From Pyrrhosoma nymphula (lineage: Eukaryota; Arthropoda; Insecta; Odonata; Coenagrionidae), in assembly GCA_963573305.1 (NCBI GenBank), contig OY754337.1, positions 52,899,164 to 52,963,163 of the forward strand: a stretch of DNA of 64,000 nucleotides, in the 5' to 3' direction. A model generated the notes under the pieces. That model worked only from the letters and a program-made list of their open reading frames with translations. It did no database searches and was not told the DNA's origin. How positions within the stretch are numbered: position 1 is the stretch's first letter; each line of letters starts with the position of its first letter. The translations under genes and the position numbers were made by a program. Shown here piece after piece: positions 43,480-56,397 of this stretch.

Positions 43480-43580
43480 ATGCATCGTGCAAAACGGACT
43501 TCAGCTGAGATAAGAGGGGAGTAGAGTCACAGGAGGAAACCAATCTTCGGGTTGGTGACTGCTGTGATGATTGGCGATGA
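43480..43580 (+). pseudogene. RTE-type LINE 3' end
   Basis: Ends with AATCTTCGGGTTGGTGACTG then CTGTGATGATTGGCGATGA, the RTE 3' signature also seen at 19220-19242 and 50413-50440. No readable ORF remains. Confidence 0.45.
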
Positions 43581-43920
43581 AGAGGAAGAGAGAGAGAGAC
43601 ACACACAAAGCGCCGCTATTTCGTACGTGGGAGCTTAACTCACAATTATGACCGCTTGGTCACGGCCGCGCAGGCTGACCGCCAATCGACGGTCACCACG
43701 CTGGACCTCAGCCTCCCTCCTCAACGGATTCACTCGCCAAGACGCATTTCGAAGTTTCAAACCCGCTTGACAACAAGGGGGCTCACGACAAGGAAACAAA
43801 GCATCATCAGCGAAGAGCGGAAGAGAAGCGGAGGAGAAGATAAAGGGGGAAGCTTCACAGAGAAAAACGTAAGGATAACTGGCTGACATGCTTGACGAAA
43901 AAAGAAACACAGCAAGAAAA
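43581..43920. other. GC-richer stretch, exon-like but unsupported
   Basis: A plus-strand frame (43656-43886) is basic and followed by AAAC/GTAAGG at about 43868, which resembles a donor. No acceptor or family motif was found, and the opposite strand is equally open. Left uncalled. Confidence 0.3.
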
Positions 43921-43921
43921 C

Positions 43922-43990
43922 CCATCTACATACAACACTGCGAGCCGCCGCAGAAGCGTGTGGCAGAGGGCCCCCCTCTGACACACGCTT
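43922..43990. mobile_element. Inverted duplication of LINE 3' tail
   Basis: The minus strand reads a diverged tail (CTGCCACACGCTTCTGCGGC..ATGTAGATG). The right half repeats it inverted, giving a hairpin with arms ACTGCGAGCCGCCGCAGAAG.. and ..GCTTCTGCGCTGCGGAGT around GGGCCCCCC. Confidence 0.55.
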
Positions 43991-44204
43991 CTGCGCTGCG
44001 GAGTTGTGTTTGAACCACTCGTGATAATTTCGATCACGTAACTAAGAAGTCTGGTGGAGCAATAAAGGAAGGTTAAGCGGCGATTACATACCTACTTACA
44101 GGAGTTGACTCCTTTTTGAGTCCATTTGGAAGGTGGACTTGGACGTTTATCATGTCTACTCCCATATGAGTTCACCATCGATAGTGGCAAGTTCGATACT
44201 TGGG

Positions 44205-44280
44205 CGGAGTACATCTACCTACATCTACATAATAACATGCAAGCCACCTCAAGGGTGTGTGGCAGGGGGTATGAGTAGCA
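44205..44280 (-). mobile_element. LINE 3' tail, minus copy
   Basis: The minus strand reads CCCCCTGCCACACACCCTTG, AGGTGGCTTGCATG, TTATTATGTAGATGTAGGTA, nearly identical to the tail consensus. Confidence 0.8.
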
Positions 44281-44426
44281 GCCGTCCTAGTTGTGGAGGC
44301 GATTATCGACCAACTGTTCAGTCGGACGAATGGAAATCGCACGTTTAAAATGGATGCCGCCTCAAATACGACGGACACGACGACGGATATGGAAAAGGCT
44401 GGCCTTCTCGAATTGATGCTAGTGAA

Positions 44427-44705
44427 GTTAATAATCCTTCATTGAGTTATATATGAAATGTTTGCTTTCCCAAGTTGGTTTTAGTGCATATTTATAACCT
44501 GATATAGAGGTATCTGCGAAACCTGTATCTTCTTAAAATGTTGAGAACCTTACATTGAGGCGTATATGAATTTTTCTCCTTCTCAAGTTGATATTTGTGC
44601 AAGTTGAGAGCCTTCAATTGCAGTGGATATGCAATGTTTGAATTCTTAAGCTGATTTTAGTGAAAGTTAAGAACTCAACTAGGAGATGAATTGAAAATGT
44701 TTGCC
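44427..44705 (+). repeat. Degenerate 63-bp minisatellite, about 4-5 copies
   Basis: The word GTTGAGAACCTT..TTGA..TATATGAA..TTT..TTCTCAAGTTGATTTTAGTGCAA recurs, in variants, starting at 44427, 44540, 44603 and 44666. The last three are spaced exactly 63 bp. A decayed unit lies at about 44490 and faint similarity continues past 44770. Confidence 0.7.
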
Positions 44706-46549
44706 AATTAGAAGGATTAAGAAGCGGCGAGTTACAAGTCGTACCCAAGTTATACCTAATAAGCTTATTGCAAGTTGAAAAACATGCTTTGAGGTTAGCA
44801 AAAAGGTTTGCCTATTTATTTGAGTTCGGAGGCAAACAAATATACGACACGAGCCTTCTCTTGAATGCAGAAAAATTATAATATTCGTGTGATTATCTGA
44901 TGTGCCATTTTGTCTCATTATTACTTATTCACTTACTGAAGGGAATGTTGTGCCTAAAATATGCTTATAATGTTCTTTCCAATAATAATGTAATATCATA
45001 ATCCTACAGCTCTTCTTTATGTACTCATATTTTCAAGAATACCTCTTCCTCTAATTTTTTAGTTATATGCTTTGGTTACGGGTTCCGCGCGTTGAAACAA
45101 CTTCCGACAATTTCAAGATTCGTGACAAGTACGTTATGACACGATCAGCCTTCCAGGTGGTGTCGGACATCATGATCGACTTGATATACATCGATCAGAT
45201 AGGAGTCAACTCCTGTGTGCATCTGGGGCTTGGAGATTTTGGCGTGTTTGAAACTTTCGGATGGATAAATTGAGCATCTGATATGTTGATTATGGCGACT
45301 CTAATCGAGATATTCGACTTTACCAACGATATTCCGGTGGAAAAACCCGATCGGAAAGGCTGCGTGAGATTTTGTACGAAAGGTTTAAATACACCAAATT
45401 CAAGAAATCTTCGTTATTGTACCACGTGACTCCTTAATAAAGTGATCGGAATTATCTCGAGCGTTCCAAACACAGCCCCCAGGTGATTTTTTTTCTCGTC
45501 GCCATTTACACCTATGATGATGTTGAAGAAAATGAGGCTGCCAACCTTAACGTGCCCAAAAGGTCTAAGACCTTCAAATAAACCCTTCGTCGCACAGTAG
45601 GGTACTTTTCCATTCATATTTTTCGCTTCCCATGTGGGTCTTTTTGGGGAGGCATATACGCCTCTTCCATGGCCTTGGGAAGGTCACGCGTGGATAACCT
45701 CGGTGGCTACTACACAACGAGTTGACCCCCCGGAGCGGCCACAAGTATTTAGATATGGGGTCGTGATTTTTCACGAAAGTACTGCGCGTAAAGTTCATTC
45801 CATGAGAAAGGCTGTTGTTGGCAACCGTTGTTGAAATACAGAACAATTAATTTGTGAATTTTCCTCTTTTTTTATATCCCATGCGTCAAAAATGCCAAAA
45901 TATGTGGCTCCTTTCCTTTACATACATGCATATTCATTACGACATTTCCTTTCGGGTTAAGCAAAGTTAATGACCTTAGTTATGGCCGTTAGGCCTAGGA
46001 AGGTGTCTCTCTCTTGACAATAATTTCATCTACAATGTCTAATTCTTGCATACCTCTTTCGCTACCGCCGCAATCACGCTTTGCTTCATTCACGCAGTCT
46101 TATTCTTCTGATTACTAATATTCCTCATCTCCAACCCACGACTTTCTCGATTTACCCCTTCCTCTCAACCTTTCAATCCACTGTTATATATCTGTAATAC
46201 TCTACGAAATATACGAGGTAAACTCATAGGAAACCAGACAAGAATTTGCCGGCAAATCAACAAATTGGGTAGGATAAAGGAACAAAATTCACTATTTGTC
46301 GGGAAAATGAAATAGTTCACGACATGATAAGTTATCAAAATGTTCGAAAAACATATCGGCCGATGTTAACTTATAATGATAGTTCTATACTTTGGATATA
46401 AATTACATGTATTAACAGAAATCGATAGACACTTATCCAACACTGGTTTTATTAGGTTGGACGTAGTGATCCAAATTAGAAAGACTCGTGAGGTGCCGAC
46501 AATTTCACGTTAGGTGGATAATCTGAATATGAGGTACAATCAGAATTAA
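44706..46549. other. Unrecognised DNA
   Basis: Frames at 45067-45273 and 45574-45846 lack motifs and splice support. Nothing else was recognised. Confidence 0.35.
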
Positions 46550-47078
46550 GGACGTTCGGTGGTTTCACTCCACTTAAGGGAATTCAGCGAAACTTGCTAG
46601 AAGCATTAATTATGTTTTCCTAAAGCTACCAGAATTTTTTCAAAATTATTTACCGCAGATTTCTTAGGATATTTGATGTGGAAGTGGGCATGAAATTACT
46701 TGGGTTCTTATGGGAACGCGAGGTGCGACTAGCTTTATTCATCGAAAGGAACGTTTTCTAGTTATGAATAAGAAAAACAAAAATAATTTAAATCATCAAT
46801 AGAATAATGTATGAAAGTCATTTGATATACTTTATTTTTATTATTTTAGTTTTTCTTATTCTTATATAGAAAAAGGTTCTTTTTGATGAATCAAGCTACT
46901 CGTACCTTGTGTTCCCATACGAACCCATGTAATTTTTTGTCCACTTCTTGATGAAATATCTTAAGTAATCTGCGGTAAATAATTCTTTAAAAAATCAGGT
47001 AGATTTCAGACAACATAATAAATGCTTCCAGTAAGTTTAGTCGAATTCTCTTAAGTTGAGTGAAACCACCGAACTTCC
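46550..47078. mobile_element. TTAA MITE family D with long inverted arms (529 bp)
   Basis: TTAA at 46546-46549 and 47079-47082. The termini are GGACGTTCGGTGGTTTCACT and, on the minus strand, GGAAGTTCGGTGGTTTCACT. The arms extend about 238 bp (46550-46789 with 46841-47078), leaving a centre of only about 50 bp. A transcript would fold into one long hairpin. Confidence 0.9.
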
Positions 47079-47082
47079 TTAA

Positions 47083-48800
47083 GTACAAAACAAAATAACA
47101 TCTGGAATACAAGAGGGTACTTAATAATATATAACGCTCCCGCAAATAACAATTCGAAACTAAACATACCGATCAAAAATAACAGGTGCTTACCGTGACA
47201 CTAACGTAGGTTTGCGTGAAACTTCTTTCGTGGTCGAATTTTCCTGGAACATTTGGCGAACGGCATTCTTGGCTTATTAGATTCAGACTTTTATCCAATT
47301 ACCTCTTTGGGTATGCATTCACTTTCCCATTGCTTTTATACTTGTCCGCACTTCACTCTATTTCCCAGGATAATCTGACTCCAGTACACTAGTACCCCAT
47401 CAGTTACCAGCGGATAATAACAATCACTCCCCCAAATTAAAATATAAGACCTAAAGGTGCTGAGCCTGAAGATTTCTGTCTCAGCTAGTCCTTAGAAAAG
47501 AGTTATTTAAGACTGGAGACTTAGCAGTCAATTAAAGCAAGAACGAATGTAATCGGTTCCAATTTATGTAGGTACTTAAATTAATGGAAAAATGAAGCAT
47601 AGTACAAAAAAAGTAAAATTCATGAGAAAACTTACAGAAAAATTATAATAGTTACGCGGGCGTGTTCGAATCCTAATATTAAAGAAAATGAAAAAAAAAA
47701 AAAAAAAGATTTTCTGGGTCTTCCTACCCTGTGCAAAACCAACAGTTTACTGCATGCCTCAAGATCAAACCATTTCTGAAATATAGATAGGGAAGGGCGG
47801 ATAATTCCGAGGTTGTGTATAGAATTAGTAAGTTTTCCTTTTGCTGGCTAATCGATGTAAATGCTCAGCTGAAAAGGATGGAATATTTCTCCTTAAGATA
47901 AAATTTCTGCACAAGCAACCACGTTCAACAGCACATTTATTTTAATGGTTCCACTTTCCCTCGGAATAAATGTATGCATAAAAATATGAAAAGAGAATTT
48001 AAACAAAACAAATCAATATTGGCTATTTTAGACAAAACTTCCAGGCAAGCAGAAATGTTCTACAGCCGATGTATTCAAATGGTCCCACCTTTCCTCTTTA
48101 CATAATTCAGAATAACTCGTTTTAGTTCTGAGAAAAGAAGGATGGCCCGCTATACTTGCGGGGTGTGAGGTGACAGTGACCAAAGGTCGTCGAACCGACA
48201 TGAATAAAAGAAGTGCCAAAAGGAAACTTGGCCCTGAATGGCGACGCGTAATTATGACTCATCGGTTTTCAAGCGGACGGCAAACGATTCCTCAGGAGGC
48301 TCGCGCGATGTGTTTTTGTCTTTTATGCTCACGTGAATGATAGGGGGAAGAAATACGAGACGAAATCCCGACGAAAAATTTGATGAGGCGCACATGAAGG
48401 AATAGGCATTATTTTCAACGCTCCGAAAATTAAAAATCAAGCTGTAATTTAAGAGCGATGGAAAACGCTCATATAGGGACGAGCAATTTACGTACCCAGT
48501 TATTGCTAAAATATGAAAATATTTACACCAACTTTTTATCAAACTAAGCTAGGCACGCAATTAATCCAGCGGCTACTTCAATGTAATTCCCATCGTAGGA
48601 ATAATCTTCGCGTTAATCGTAAAATTATATCTTTTCTACGCTATTATTTTCCCACTAAAAGCATTTGCTTTGAGAACTGAAAAATAATTAGATTTATTTA
48701 CAAGGCTAGTAATAGTGCATTTGGCGATCAAAGAATATAATTATGAAATAACATCCTTAAAAAAAAAGAAAAGAAATAAATTGTGAATTTCTAGAGAATA
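47083..48800. other. Unrecognised AT-rich DNA
   Basis: Motif-free frames only (48028-48219, 48252-48542). An A-run of about 17 lies at 47692-47708. Confidence 0.35.
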
Positions 48801-48801
48801 A

Positions 48802-48885
48802 TTATTAAACCGACCTAGGTTTTCCGCCAATTTTTATCAAGGCTGATAATGGAAAACGTTGCCGAAATCTATGTCAGTTTAATAA
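48802..48885. mobile_element. Foldback F3: PLE-like ends
   Basis: Arms 48802-48826 and 48861-48885 (TTATTAAACCGACCTAGG with CTATGTCAGTTTAATAA). The plus strand centre reads CTGATAA, spacer T, GG...CC, GAAATCTATGTC, the hammerhead-like order shared with F2. It contains ATCAAGGCTGAT. Confidence 0.6.
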
Positions 48886-49685
48886 CTGTAAATATTCTGT
48901 GCTCACTAAAAGTTTCTTAAGAAGTTATCTGTCACTCATTTTCGCAAGCTCACGCCTGATACTGTGAAATTGTGAAGTTTTAACTTTCTCTCTTTTAATT
49001 TTTCAGCAGCATCATCCACCAGTAAAACAGAGAGTAATTTTAGCCTTACATTTCCCCGTTTTGTTGACATTTCGTGGTCTCATTTCATTAACATAACGTA
49101 GCATCCAAAATGTCGTCGCGGGGGCGTTATCCTTGTCGAATTATGTCTGCTCTCGCCCGCACTCGGCTACCTGCCCAGTCCGTTGTTGACTTTGATGGAT
49201 GGATCCACGTCATACGCCACAATAGACGCATGGACGCTCCCGTTTAACATTTTCATTGGATCCATTGTTGTAGTTTCAAAGCTTTCCGCACGGCATGGCG
49301 CTATTTAGTTTCATCCAAAACCTCCCTGTTATGCCTTTAACTTTTTAAACTCCCACGTGGAAAGCATAACTCCCAAGTAAGTTTTAGACTATTCTAGTCT
49401 ATAAGTCATGGAAATCTAAATTCATTCTGAAAGCTATAAAAACGTTGCGTATAAAATATATAATGGTATCAGATAAATACTTTCAATTCTATTTTTCTAG
49501 GTCCTTTTTCGCTAAAACAATTTTCATTTTTAGTGGCGTTAGCATAGGTATGTGACTTTTTCTCCATGCACATGTATTCCTGTTTCTTGATTTATCCTTT
49601 ATTTAATTCATTGGAAAAGCCATAATTAAAATGAAGGAAAAATTAAAAACAGGAATATAAGTGCATGAAAAAAATCAGCGCGCAA
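48886..49685. other. Unrecognised DNA
   Basis: No recognised gene or element. 49110-49260 is moderately GC-rich without a supported exon. Confidence 0.3.
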
Positions 49686-49689
49686 CGCT

Positions 49690-50440
49690 TTACTGATGAC
49701 ATGGCGATTCTCTGATGAAGGAAGATCTGACGGAATGTTGAACCTTATGAACAAAACTACGAAGAAATACAATTTGAAGATTAATGTTAAGAAAACCAAG
49801 GGTATGGTTTGTAAAAGAAATCAAGACGACATAATCACTGTCAAACTTAGGTAACAAAAACTTGCGCAAGTTGAAGAGAATTTTTCTATCTGGGAAGCAG
49901 AATCACCAGCGATGTAAGAAGCAAGAAAGACATTGTGAGCATAATAGCCCAAGCAAAGAAGGAATTATACCAGGAGTCTACTTACAGCTAGTAACACAAC
50001 CCAGGAAGAAAGGAAGCACATCATTTTAAGGTATATTTGGATCATGCCCTTACATGGTACTGAAGTTTAGACAAAACAGCTGCACAGCAAAAAAGATTGG
50101 AAGGAATGGAGACGTTGTGTTACCAAAGAATGAATGAGGAATGGGCGGAAAGAATCACAAGCGACAAAGTCTTACGAAGAGTCGGAGAGAAAAGACGCAT
50201 GGTGAAAAAACTGCGAATAAAGATGGCACACTTAATGGACACATTTTGCGTCAAAGCTGCTTATTTAAAACAATATTTGAAGGAAGACTGAATGGGAAGA
50301 ATCAGATAGGAAGACAAAGAATGTGGTACGTCAGGCAAATTATGAAAGACACCGAAGTGAGGACTTACGTAGAGGTTGACGGAGAGGAGAGTAGAATCAA
50401 GAGCGAAGTAAATCAATCTTCGGCTTGATGACTACTGATG
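49690..50440 (+). pseudogene. RTE-type LINE ORF2 remnant including the RT active-site box
   Basis: In three shifting frames it reads RFTDDMAIL (the FADD-type catalytic box), DEGRSDGMLNLMNKTTKKYN, LKINVKKTKGM, then QVEEFFYLGSRITSDVRSKK, and later WAERITSDKVLRRVGEKRRM and FEGRLNGKNQIGRQRM. The order equals the RTE RT palm to C-terminus. Stops (for example TGATGA after MAIL) and frameshifts disable it. The 3' end carries the TCTTCGGCTTGATGACTACTGATGA-type signature. It is the longest RTE copy here. Confidence 0.9.
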
Positions 50441-50575
50441 ACTAGTATCATAGAGTAATCATATTACTCTGTGTTAGTATCTATTACTTAACTTAGATTC
50501 TAAGAACTCTATGATCTAAGTTCATAATGCACCGAACAAACAAAGACCTTCTACCATGAAACAATCAACATCAAT

Positions 50576-50786
50576 CATAGGCGTATCTAGAAGCGTCTGA
50601 AGGGGCGGGTCACCACCACTGAAGGGGTGGAGGGGGTTACCACCACTGAAGAGGGGGGGTTACCACCACTGAAGGGGGTTTTTACATGGGGAGTATGGGG
50701 GGTATTCCATACCCCCCATGTTAACTTTTTTATCAATGGGGGAGGGGCGGTTACAACCCCCAAAACCCCCCATGGATACGCCTATG
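50576..50786. mobile_element. hAT-type MITE (211 bp)
   Basis: The termini CATAGGCGTATC and GATACGCCTATG are perfect 12-bp inverted repeats. The flanks are an exact 8-bp duplication ACATCAAT (50568-50575, 50787-50794). Inside are three tandem units of GTYACCACCACTGAAG with G-runs, and a GTATGGGG/CCCCATAC hairpin. No coding capacity. Confidence 0.9.
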
Positions 50787-51089
50787 ACATCAATGTCCAA
50801 GGTGGTATTATTACCTACGACCAGCATCTCTACTTCTCTACAGCCCGATAATAAAATATTTGTTTAACGTTAAGCACAAGACGACGTAACCTACACGTTA
50901 ACTTGATGTAATCTGTAAGTAAGGCTAGTATACAACAGCAGACTGTCGGTAGTTGAGACGAGAGTTGTAAGTGGGAGGACGTATTAACATCGGTTGACAT
51001 ACCGATAATGATATGTAATCAGACATTATAAAAACCGGGGATAAGTATCCTTAGCACGATACCTATTTTCCTTGTAGATGCTTCCCAAG

Positions 51090-51480
51090 TAATTAAATTG
51101 TTTCCATAGGTCGAGTTTTTCCCTCCTGCTTTTATCAATGGCCTCGGTGCCTATGTCATCTTTTTTACTTTTCAAATTGGTTTTCTTATTGTTAATCTAC
51201 ATTCCACATTTGCGCTCCAATAGAATTGCAGCATTTTGGATGGCTGGATAAATGACCAGCGGCCATTAGGTAATACATCCAATTCAATCAGCTATCCTAC
51301 TACTGTTATTCGTAGTGATACCTCTTTCAATTAAATCAGTGTAGGGTACCAAATGCTCGTGGCGTATACGAGATGTGGCCTAACCTGAGGGAAATAACAT
51401 CTGCATTTCACATTTTCATCCGTAGACCTTCCTAATATTTGCTTGATACACCTTAATTTCTTTAATGCTGCGCCGAAAAT
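51090..51480 (-). pseudogene. Non-LTR RT fragment, badly decayed
   Basis: The minus strand reads CYFPQVRPHLVYATSIWYP, resembling the '..LVRPHLEYAS.VW.P' block of CR1/Jockey-type RTs; the rest has stops. Family uncertain. Confidence 0.45.
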
Positions 51481-52108
51481 GTTTTGTATGTGTTACCCCC
51501 ACGTTAGGATTGAAGTTAAGTGATTCCCAGGCATTTGAATGCATCTGAACCCTTTATATACACTTTTCCCACTCTTTATACATGGCGTTGGCGTTGTTTC
51601 TTTTGCAAGAAGTGTACATTCTACAGTGCATTTACCAAGGTTATAGTTCGAGTTTCCACGCAGACTTCACGAGTTAACCCTGTTATAAGGTCCAATAAGA
51701 GTTCGCATTTGTAAATATTTCTCTGTAGAACTGGTGCTCATTCTTTAGTATATCTTTCATCCCTAGGTTCTCGTGAAAATACACAAAAGGAACGAAAGCG
51801 AACTGAGAAAATCCGCCCACAGCTTTGTGTGCTCCCAAGGAATCCTTTTTCTTTGATAACACGGGCGTTAGCACGAACATTTTAGGGAACCGGCGGTATT
51901 CCCACTGCCCCCTCCACCCCGTGACCTGTTGTCATCAGGGTTGGGGAAAAGGAAGAAAAAGGGTTTCTTTGTAATGGCTTCGCGGAAATCCTCACGCTAT
52001 CTGGCGGCATCCATCCTTCCCACGGAAACATCCCCGATGACATCAAGGATAGGGATGGAACGACAGATGAATTTGGAATCAACCCACTCGCAAAAGTACC
52101 ATGTATCA

Positions 52109-52330
52109 CTTAAGGTATGTTGGAGGAATAGTGTCATTTTATTCACATTTTCATGCCATTTGTGGAACAGAGTTGAGTTTCCTCTGTCCAATTTCGGGAA
52201 AAGAATAATAAATTTCCACACGGTCTTTAGCAGACCATACTTGAAGTACCATACGATGTTTCAGCCGAATACTGAAGTTCTCTTCTCCATTTATAATTCA
52301 GATAAACCTGTCTGTCTTTTTACCACAGAA
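52109..52330 (-). mobile_element. TTAA MITE, family A-related fragment
   Basis: CTTAAGGTATGTTGGAGGAA is followed by GTGTCATTTTATTCACATTT and TTGAGTTTCCTCTGTCC, a diverged form of 42540-42602. The distal end was not found. Confidence 0.4.
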
Positions 52331-52359
52331 TAAATACGACTAGTTGCTAGCGCACGATA

Positions 52360-52570
52360 ATGAAACCCGTTTTTTCCCGAAGAATGACTCATCTAACACG
52401 TTTATCGCGCGAAATTTGTGCATTGGTTTTATGAATAATGCAGTGCTTTTTGCGAAATTATATTTATTTAGCATTTTTCTAGATAAATACTACGGCACCG
52501 CGGATGTTCCGCTACAAATTCCTATGTTTTCGGTAGTCCAAAAAAGCCCTTCCACTTCAATTCAACTAAA
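52360..52570 (+). repeat. Dispersed repeat family G, copy
   Basis: TTTTATGAATAATGCAGTGC, TAGCATTTTTCTAGATAAAT and TACGGCACCGCGG match 13590-13660 and 27457-27530 in order. Confidence 0.55.
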
Positions 52571-55500
52571 AATTGTTCCTTAGGGTCTCCAATTTTGCTC
52601 AAAATCGAAATATGCTTATTAAATCACCTAAATTAAAATACAATAGATACGTTTTGAGCAAAAATAAGCGTATTTCAAATTATTTACATTTTTCTCGAAA
52701 AAACTGGGCATTGAAATGTATTTTTTCATTGTCACACGCAATAATGTATGTCTCACATCAAAGCTCCAAATTATTATTCCAAAGTATTATTCCAAAAAGT
52801 TATAATAATTAAAATCGATTTTATGTTATTTTCTACATTTTGTTAAATTTTAAAGGTTAAAACAATTGTCATAAGGCGTTACTCAATACATATTCCACCT
52901 TAGACTCGTCAAAAATTTTGTTTCATAATCTGTACGTATCTCACTATCCAAGAAACATTTTCCATGGGATATCATGAGTAAAAATTATTTGAACTAATAC
53001 ATTTTTTTCCCATTCAGGCGCAGAGAGTTCGTGAATCCTTATGGGAGCGTTCAACCCCGTTGCACTCACCAGCACATTGGCAAGGTGTGTGGAGCAAGTG
53101 ATGTAACACCGGTCATTGTTCCGGTTTTGAGGCGCGACTTAGCCATGACAAAAAACTTTAAGTGTCATAAAAACTTTGAAAAAAGTAATGAGACGCAGCG
53201 ATGGTGCCCCTTCATCTCATCAAAAGTCGGTTATGAGATCAAGTGTCTGGCAATTAGTTGACGTGGGGCTGACGGACCAGAGACGGGAATGGAAACATAA
53301 TTCGCCAGAGCTGGATAATCCAGTATTCCGCATCTCATTAAGTCTCCAATCGTGCATTTTGAAGAAGGACATTTCCGGATTATGGCGTAACTTTCCAACT
53401 CTGCAGTCTCGGGGAAAGGACGGAAACAAAAACCCAGAAGTTGTGCAAGAAAGGTCAGCGAACTGTCAACAGCAAATGAGATAGATAATCAACTAGCTGT
53501 TGCTCATTTCAGCAAACACTCATGCCCGGTTGTATAATGTCTGGTTAACGTTAACCGTAAGATAAGGATGGTTGATAATAAATACAACAATTTTTCAGCT
53601 AAGAGCAACATTAATTTTTATTTTATATTCACTAAAAAATTCCTTCTTTATAAGCTGTATGAAGTTATCCGCTAGCAGGCTTTCTTTCTTTTAGTAGTTA
53701 ATTATAAAAAAATCGATTGTGTCACCGACAACAACAACGTGAACATGTTTAACGACAGCCGTCAAGAATTTCGGCTACCATGGCTGCAATAGTTCTCGAC
53801 AGAAGACGGCAGTGAAAAACATTTCAATAATCCACACAATGCAAATATCACTGATGGATCGAGTAAGCATCGTGTAAACATAGAAGGTAGCAAATTAGAA
53901 TGCATCGAGGAAAATGAAAGATTTTTAATGAGACGCGATCGGTCTGATTACTCTCAAACAAATATTTTACCAAACATAATAATTTTACACAAAAACTATT
54001 TACTCTAGATTACGACTAAAGGAATGGCACCATCATTTTATGTGAACAGAAGATGCTTCAGGTATGATCAATTATGAAATTTCGATTTTTTCAATGTAAT
54101 GTCCGACAAATCTGTAGCTTTAAAAATAAATTCCAAAAGAAGTAGCCGACACTTGCAGTCGAAAATTAAACAGCAAAACAAAAACTCATTGATTGCATTG
54201 TTTTACACTTTGGATATAATTTACTGGCCATAGTAAGTCTAGGCTTACCATCATTTTCAAGGAATCATACACTCAAAAAATTAAAACCGACATAACTACA
54301 CCATAGTAATTATTACTACAAGTTTTACTTATTTGAAACTACTTCTAACTAAGCAAATACTTTAATCGACATCACATATACTAGGAATTTGACCCGTAAA
54401 ATTTCAGAGTTCATTGACTTGGGCTAAAGACTTCGACGTTTAAACGCATTAAGTATATTTAAAAAGTGTTGAAACGAAGTCGTACCCCTTAGCTGGCTTT
54501 ACTGAGAGAGAAATATTGCACATGGAACATGAGGTGTGCATCTTTGACTACAAGATCGATGCTGGACAAGGACCCCGGAGGTTGAATTCGCCTCACCGGA
54601 ATACTTGCGTGCCGAGAATTGTCGGGGTAGTTGCAGTAGGTATATATACTCCAAATGGTCTCTTCACCTCAGATAGCGAGAGCCGGGAGGGTAACCAGGC
54701 CAGCGACAAAAAACCTCGTCACCTCGAATTCGTGTAAAAAAAGAACTATCTCGCTTATGGCTGGGATTTTGAAGCGAAATGAAAAAAAATTGAAGTTAAC
54801 TCCACAGGCACGCCACCTAAGGATCACTCAAAATATCGGGAGGAAAGAGAAGGAGACTCTTTTGAGTCTCGACAGAAAATTGAGAAATGATTTGGGCTGC
54901 TACCCCGTGTTCTCGTTTCCACGACCAACAACGCACCGCACATCCTACCACCAAAATACATCAACCGACCTATCCAGTCTGATTCGATCCCTTCGTCTGC
55001 GCGATGGAGACGAGATTAGCGGATACTTTCACGATTCATGCCTATGATACGAAAATACGCCATAAAGCCCTACTTCTGCGCCAACATGCTCACAATAAAG
55101 GATAAACCGGAGTACTAACTCTGGAATTCACCTCTAGAGCAATATAGGTATAACTACGTCCTGATTGATTAGCTGACTTATCTACTCATCAACGCTCACC
55201 CTAAACCTACTATGCCTAAAATAAAAGAGAAAAACAACAGATTCACTGACTAATCACGATAGATCTCGGATCAATGAATGTATTGCAGTGAAATTTGCCT
55301 CACAGCTCCACCTTAGGCTCAACTGTCTTTTTAAAAAGTACAGTCCGTCGAATTTCAGAAGCTATATAAAATGAAGATAGTTATCAATCAATAATGATGA
55401 ATGTTCGATCAGAAGGATTTTTTTGTTTAAAATAGGAAGACTCAACTTGAAGATATAGCTTCTTAGACTCGATGGACTAGACTTTGTTTTCAGACAGTAA

Positions 55501-56397
55501 GTGTTATAGATAGGATTTTTTAAAACTTGGTTTCTGAGCAAGAAAATGGTGTTAAAGTGTGATTTCAAAATACTCGCCAAACGTTTGAACAAATTGGAAT
55601 ATCAAAACCATTTTCCCAATAAATACTCATTGTACAACTGCATTGCAAAATTTTGAAGGCTTACGGTACATGAACTCAAGGATTACCTAAATAATTACAG
55701 ACATTCTTTTAACATTAGCTTTGACAAATAAACGTAAATCCGCTTTCTTATCAAATAAAAATAATTTCTCAGAACACATTTCTTTTAAATGTATGCAGTT
55801 TTCATTGTTTATCAACTAATCTGGTCCTAAAAGAGACTATCCCTTTCAATATTAACAAGCTGTCGCCTTTCTTATTACAACTTTAGGTTATAACGCTGCT
55901 ATACGCATTTATGAAAAGCAGACAAAGCGACAATATCCGAGATATATTTTCACATTTTACACTCCCTGATCGAAATGATTTTTTTACGGGAAAATTTATC
56001 TTCCACCGAAATTAAGGTCACAACAGCGTCCTAGAAAAAAAGAAAAACTCCGCGTCATAAGGGCAGATTTTTTTTACCGCAACGTGAATTGCTTTATCCT
56101 CCATTCATCCACACAATTTGGAAAGCTTACTCTCTCTCTCTCTCTGCCAAAAAACCTAGCGCGATCCATATTCCCATTCGAAAAATTTTAACCTTCAAGA
56201 ATTAAATTTCACTTTTTTTCTAAGGCATCGCCTTTGTTCTCAATTTATTCAGAAGGTTTTCAACGGCGTCTCGACGGATGGTCCAACTCTCCTTTCTGGT
56301 TCCATTGCGTTCTTTAGCTTTGTAGACAACAGTTTCGCCTCCTGTCCTGAACGCTTCTTCAGGTCGAGTTGTATTTCGCACCATTATGGCCCCTTAA
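52571..56397. other. Long stretch without recognised genes
   Basis: 3.8 kb. The largest frame (54655-55047, 130 codons) is Lys/Arg/Ser-rich with no motif or splice support; 53176-53484 likewise. Both overlap other open frames. A (TC)n run lies at 56129-56144. Confidence 0.35.

Noticed and set aside
54655..55047. 130-codon frame as a host gene
   Set aside because: No recognisable domain, no splice pair, and it overlaps another open frame; length alone is plausible by chance.
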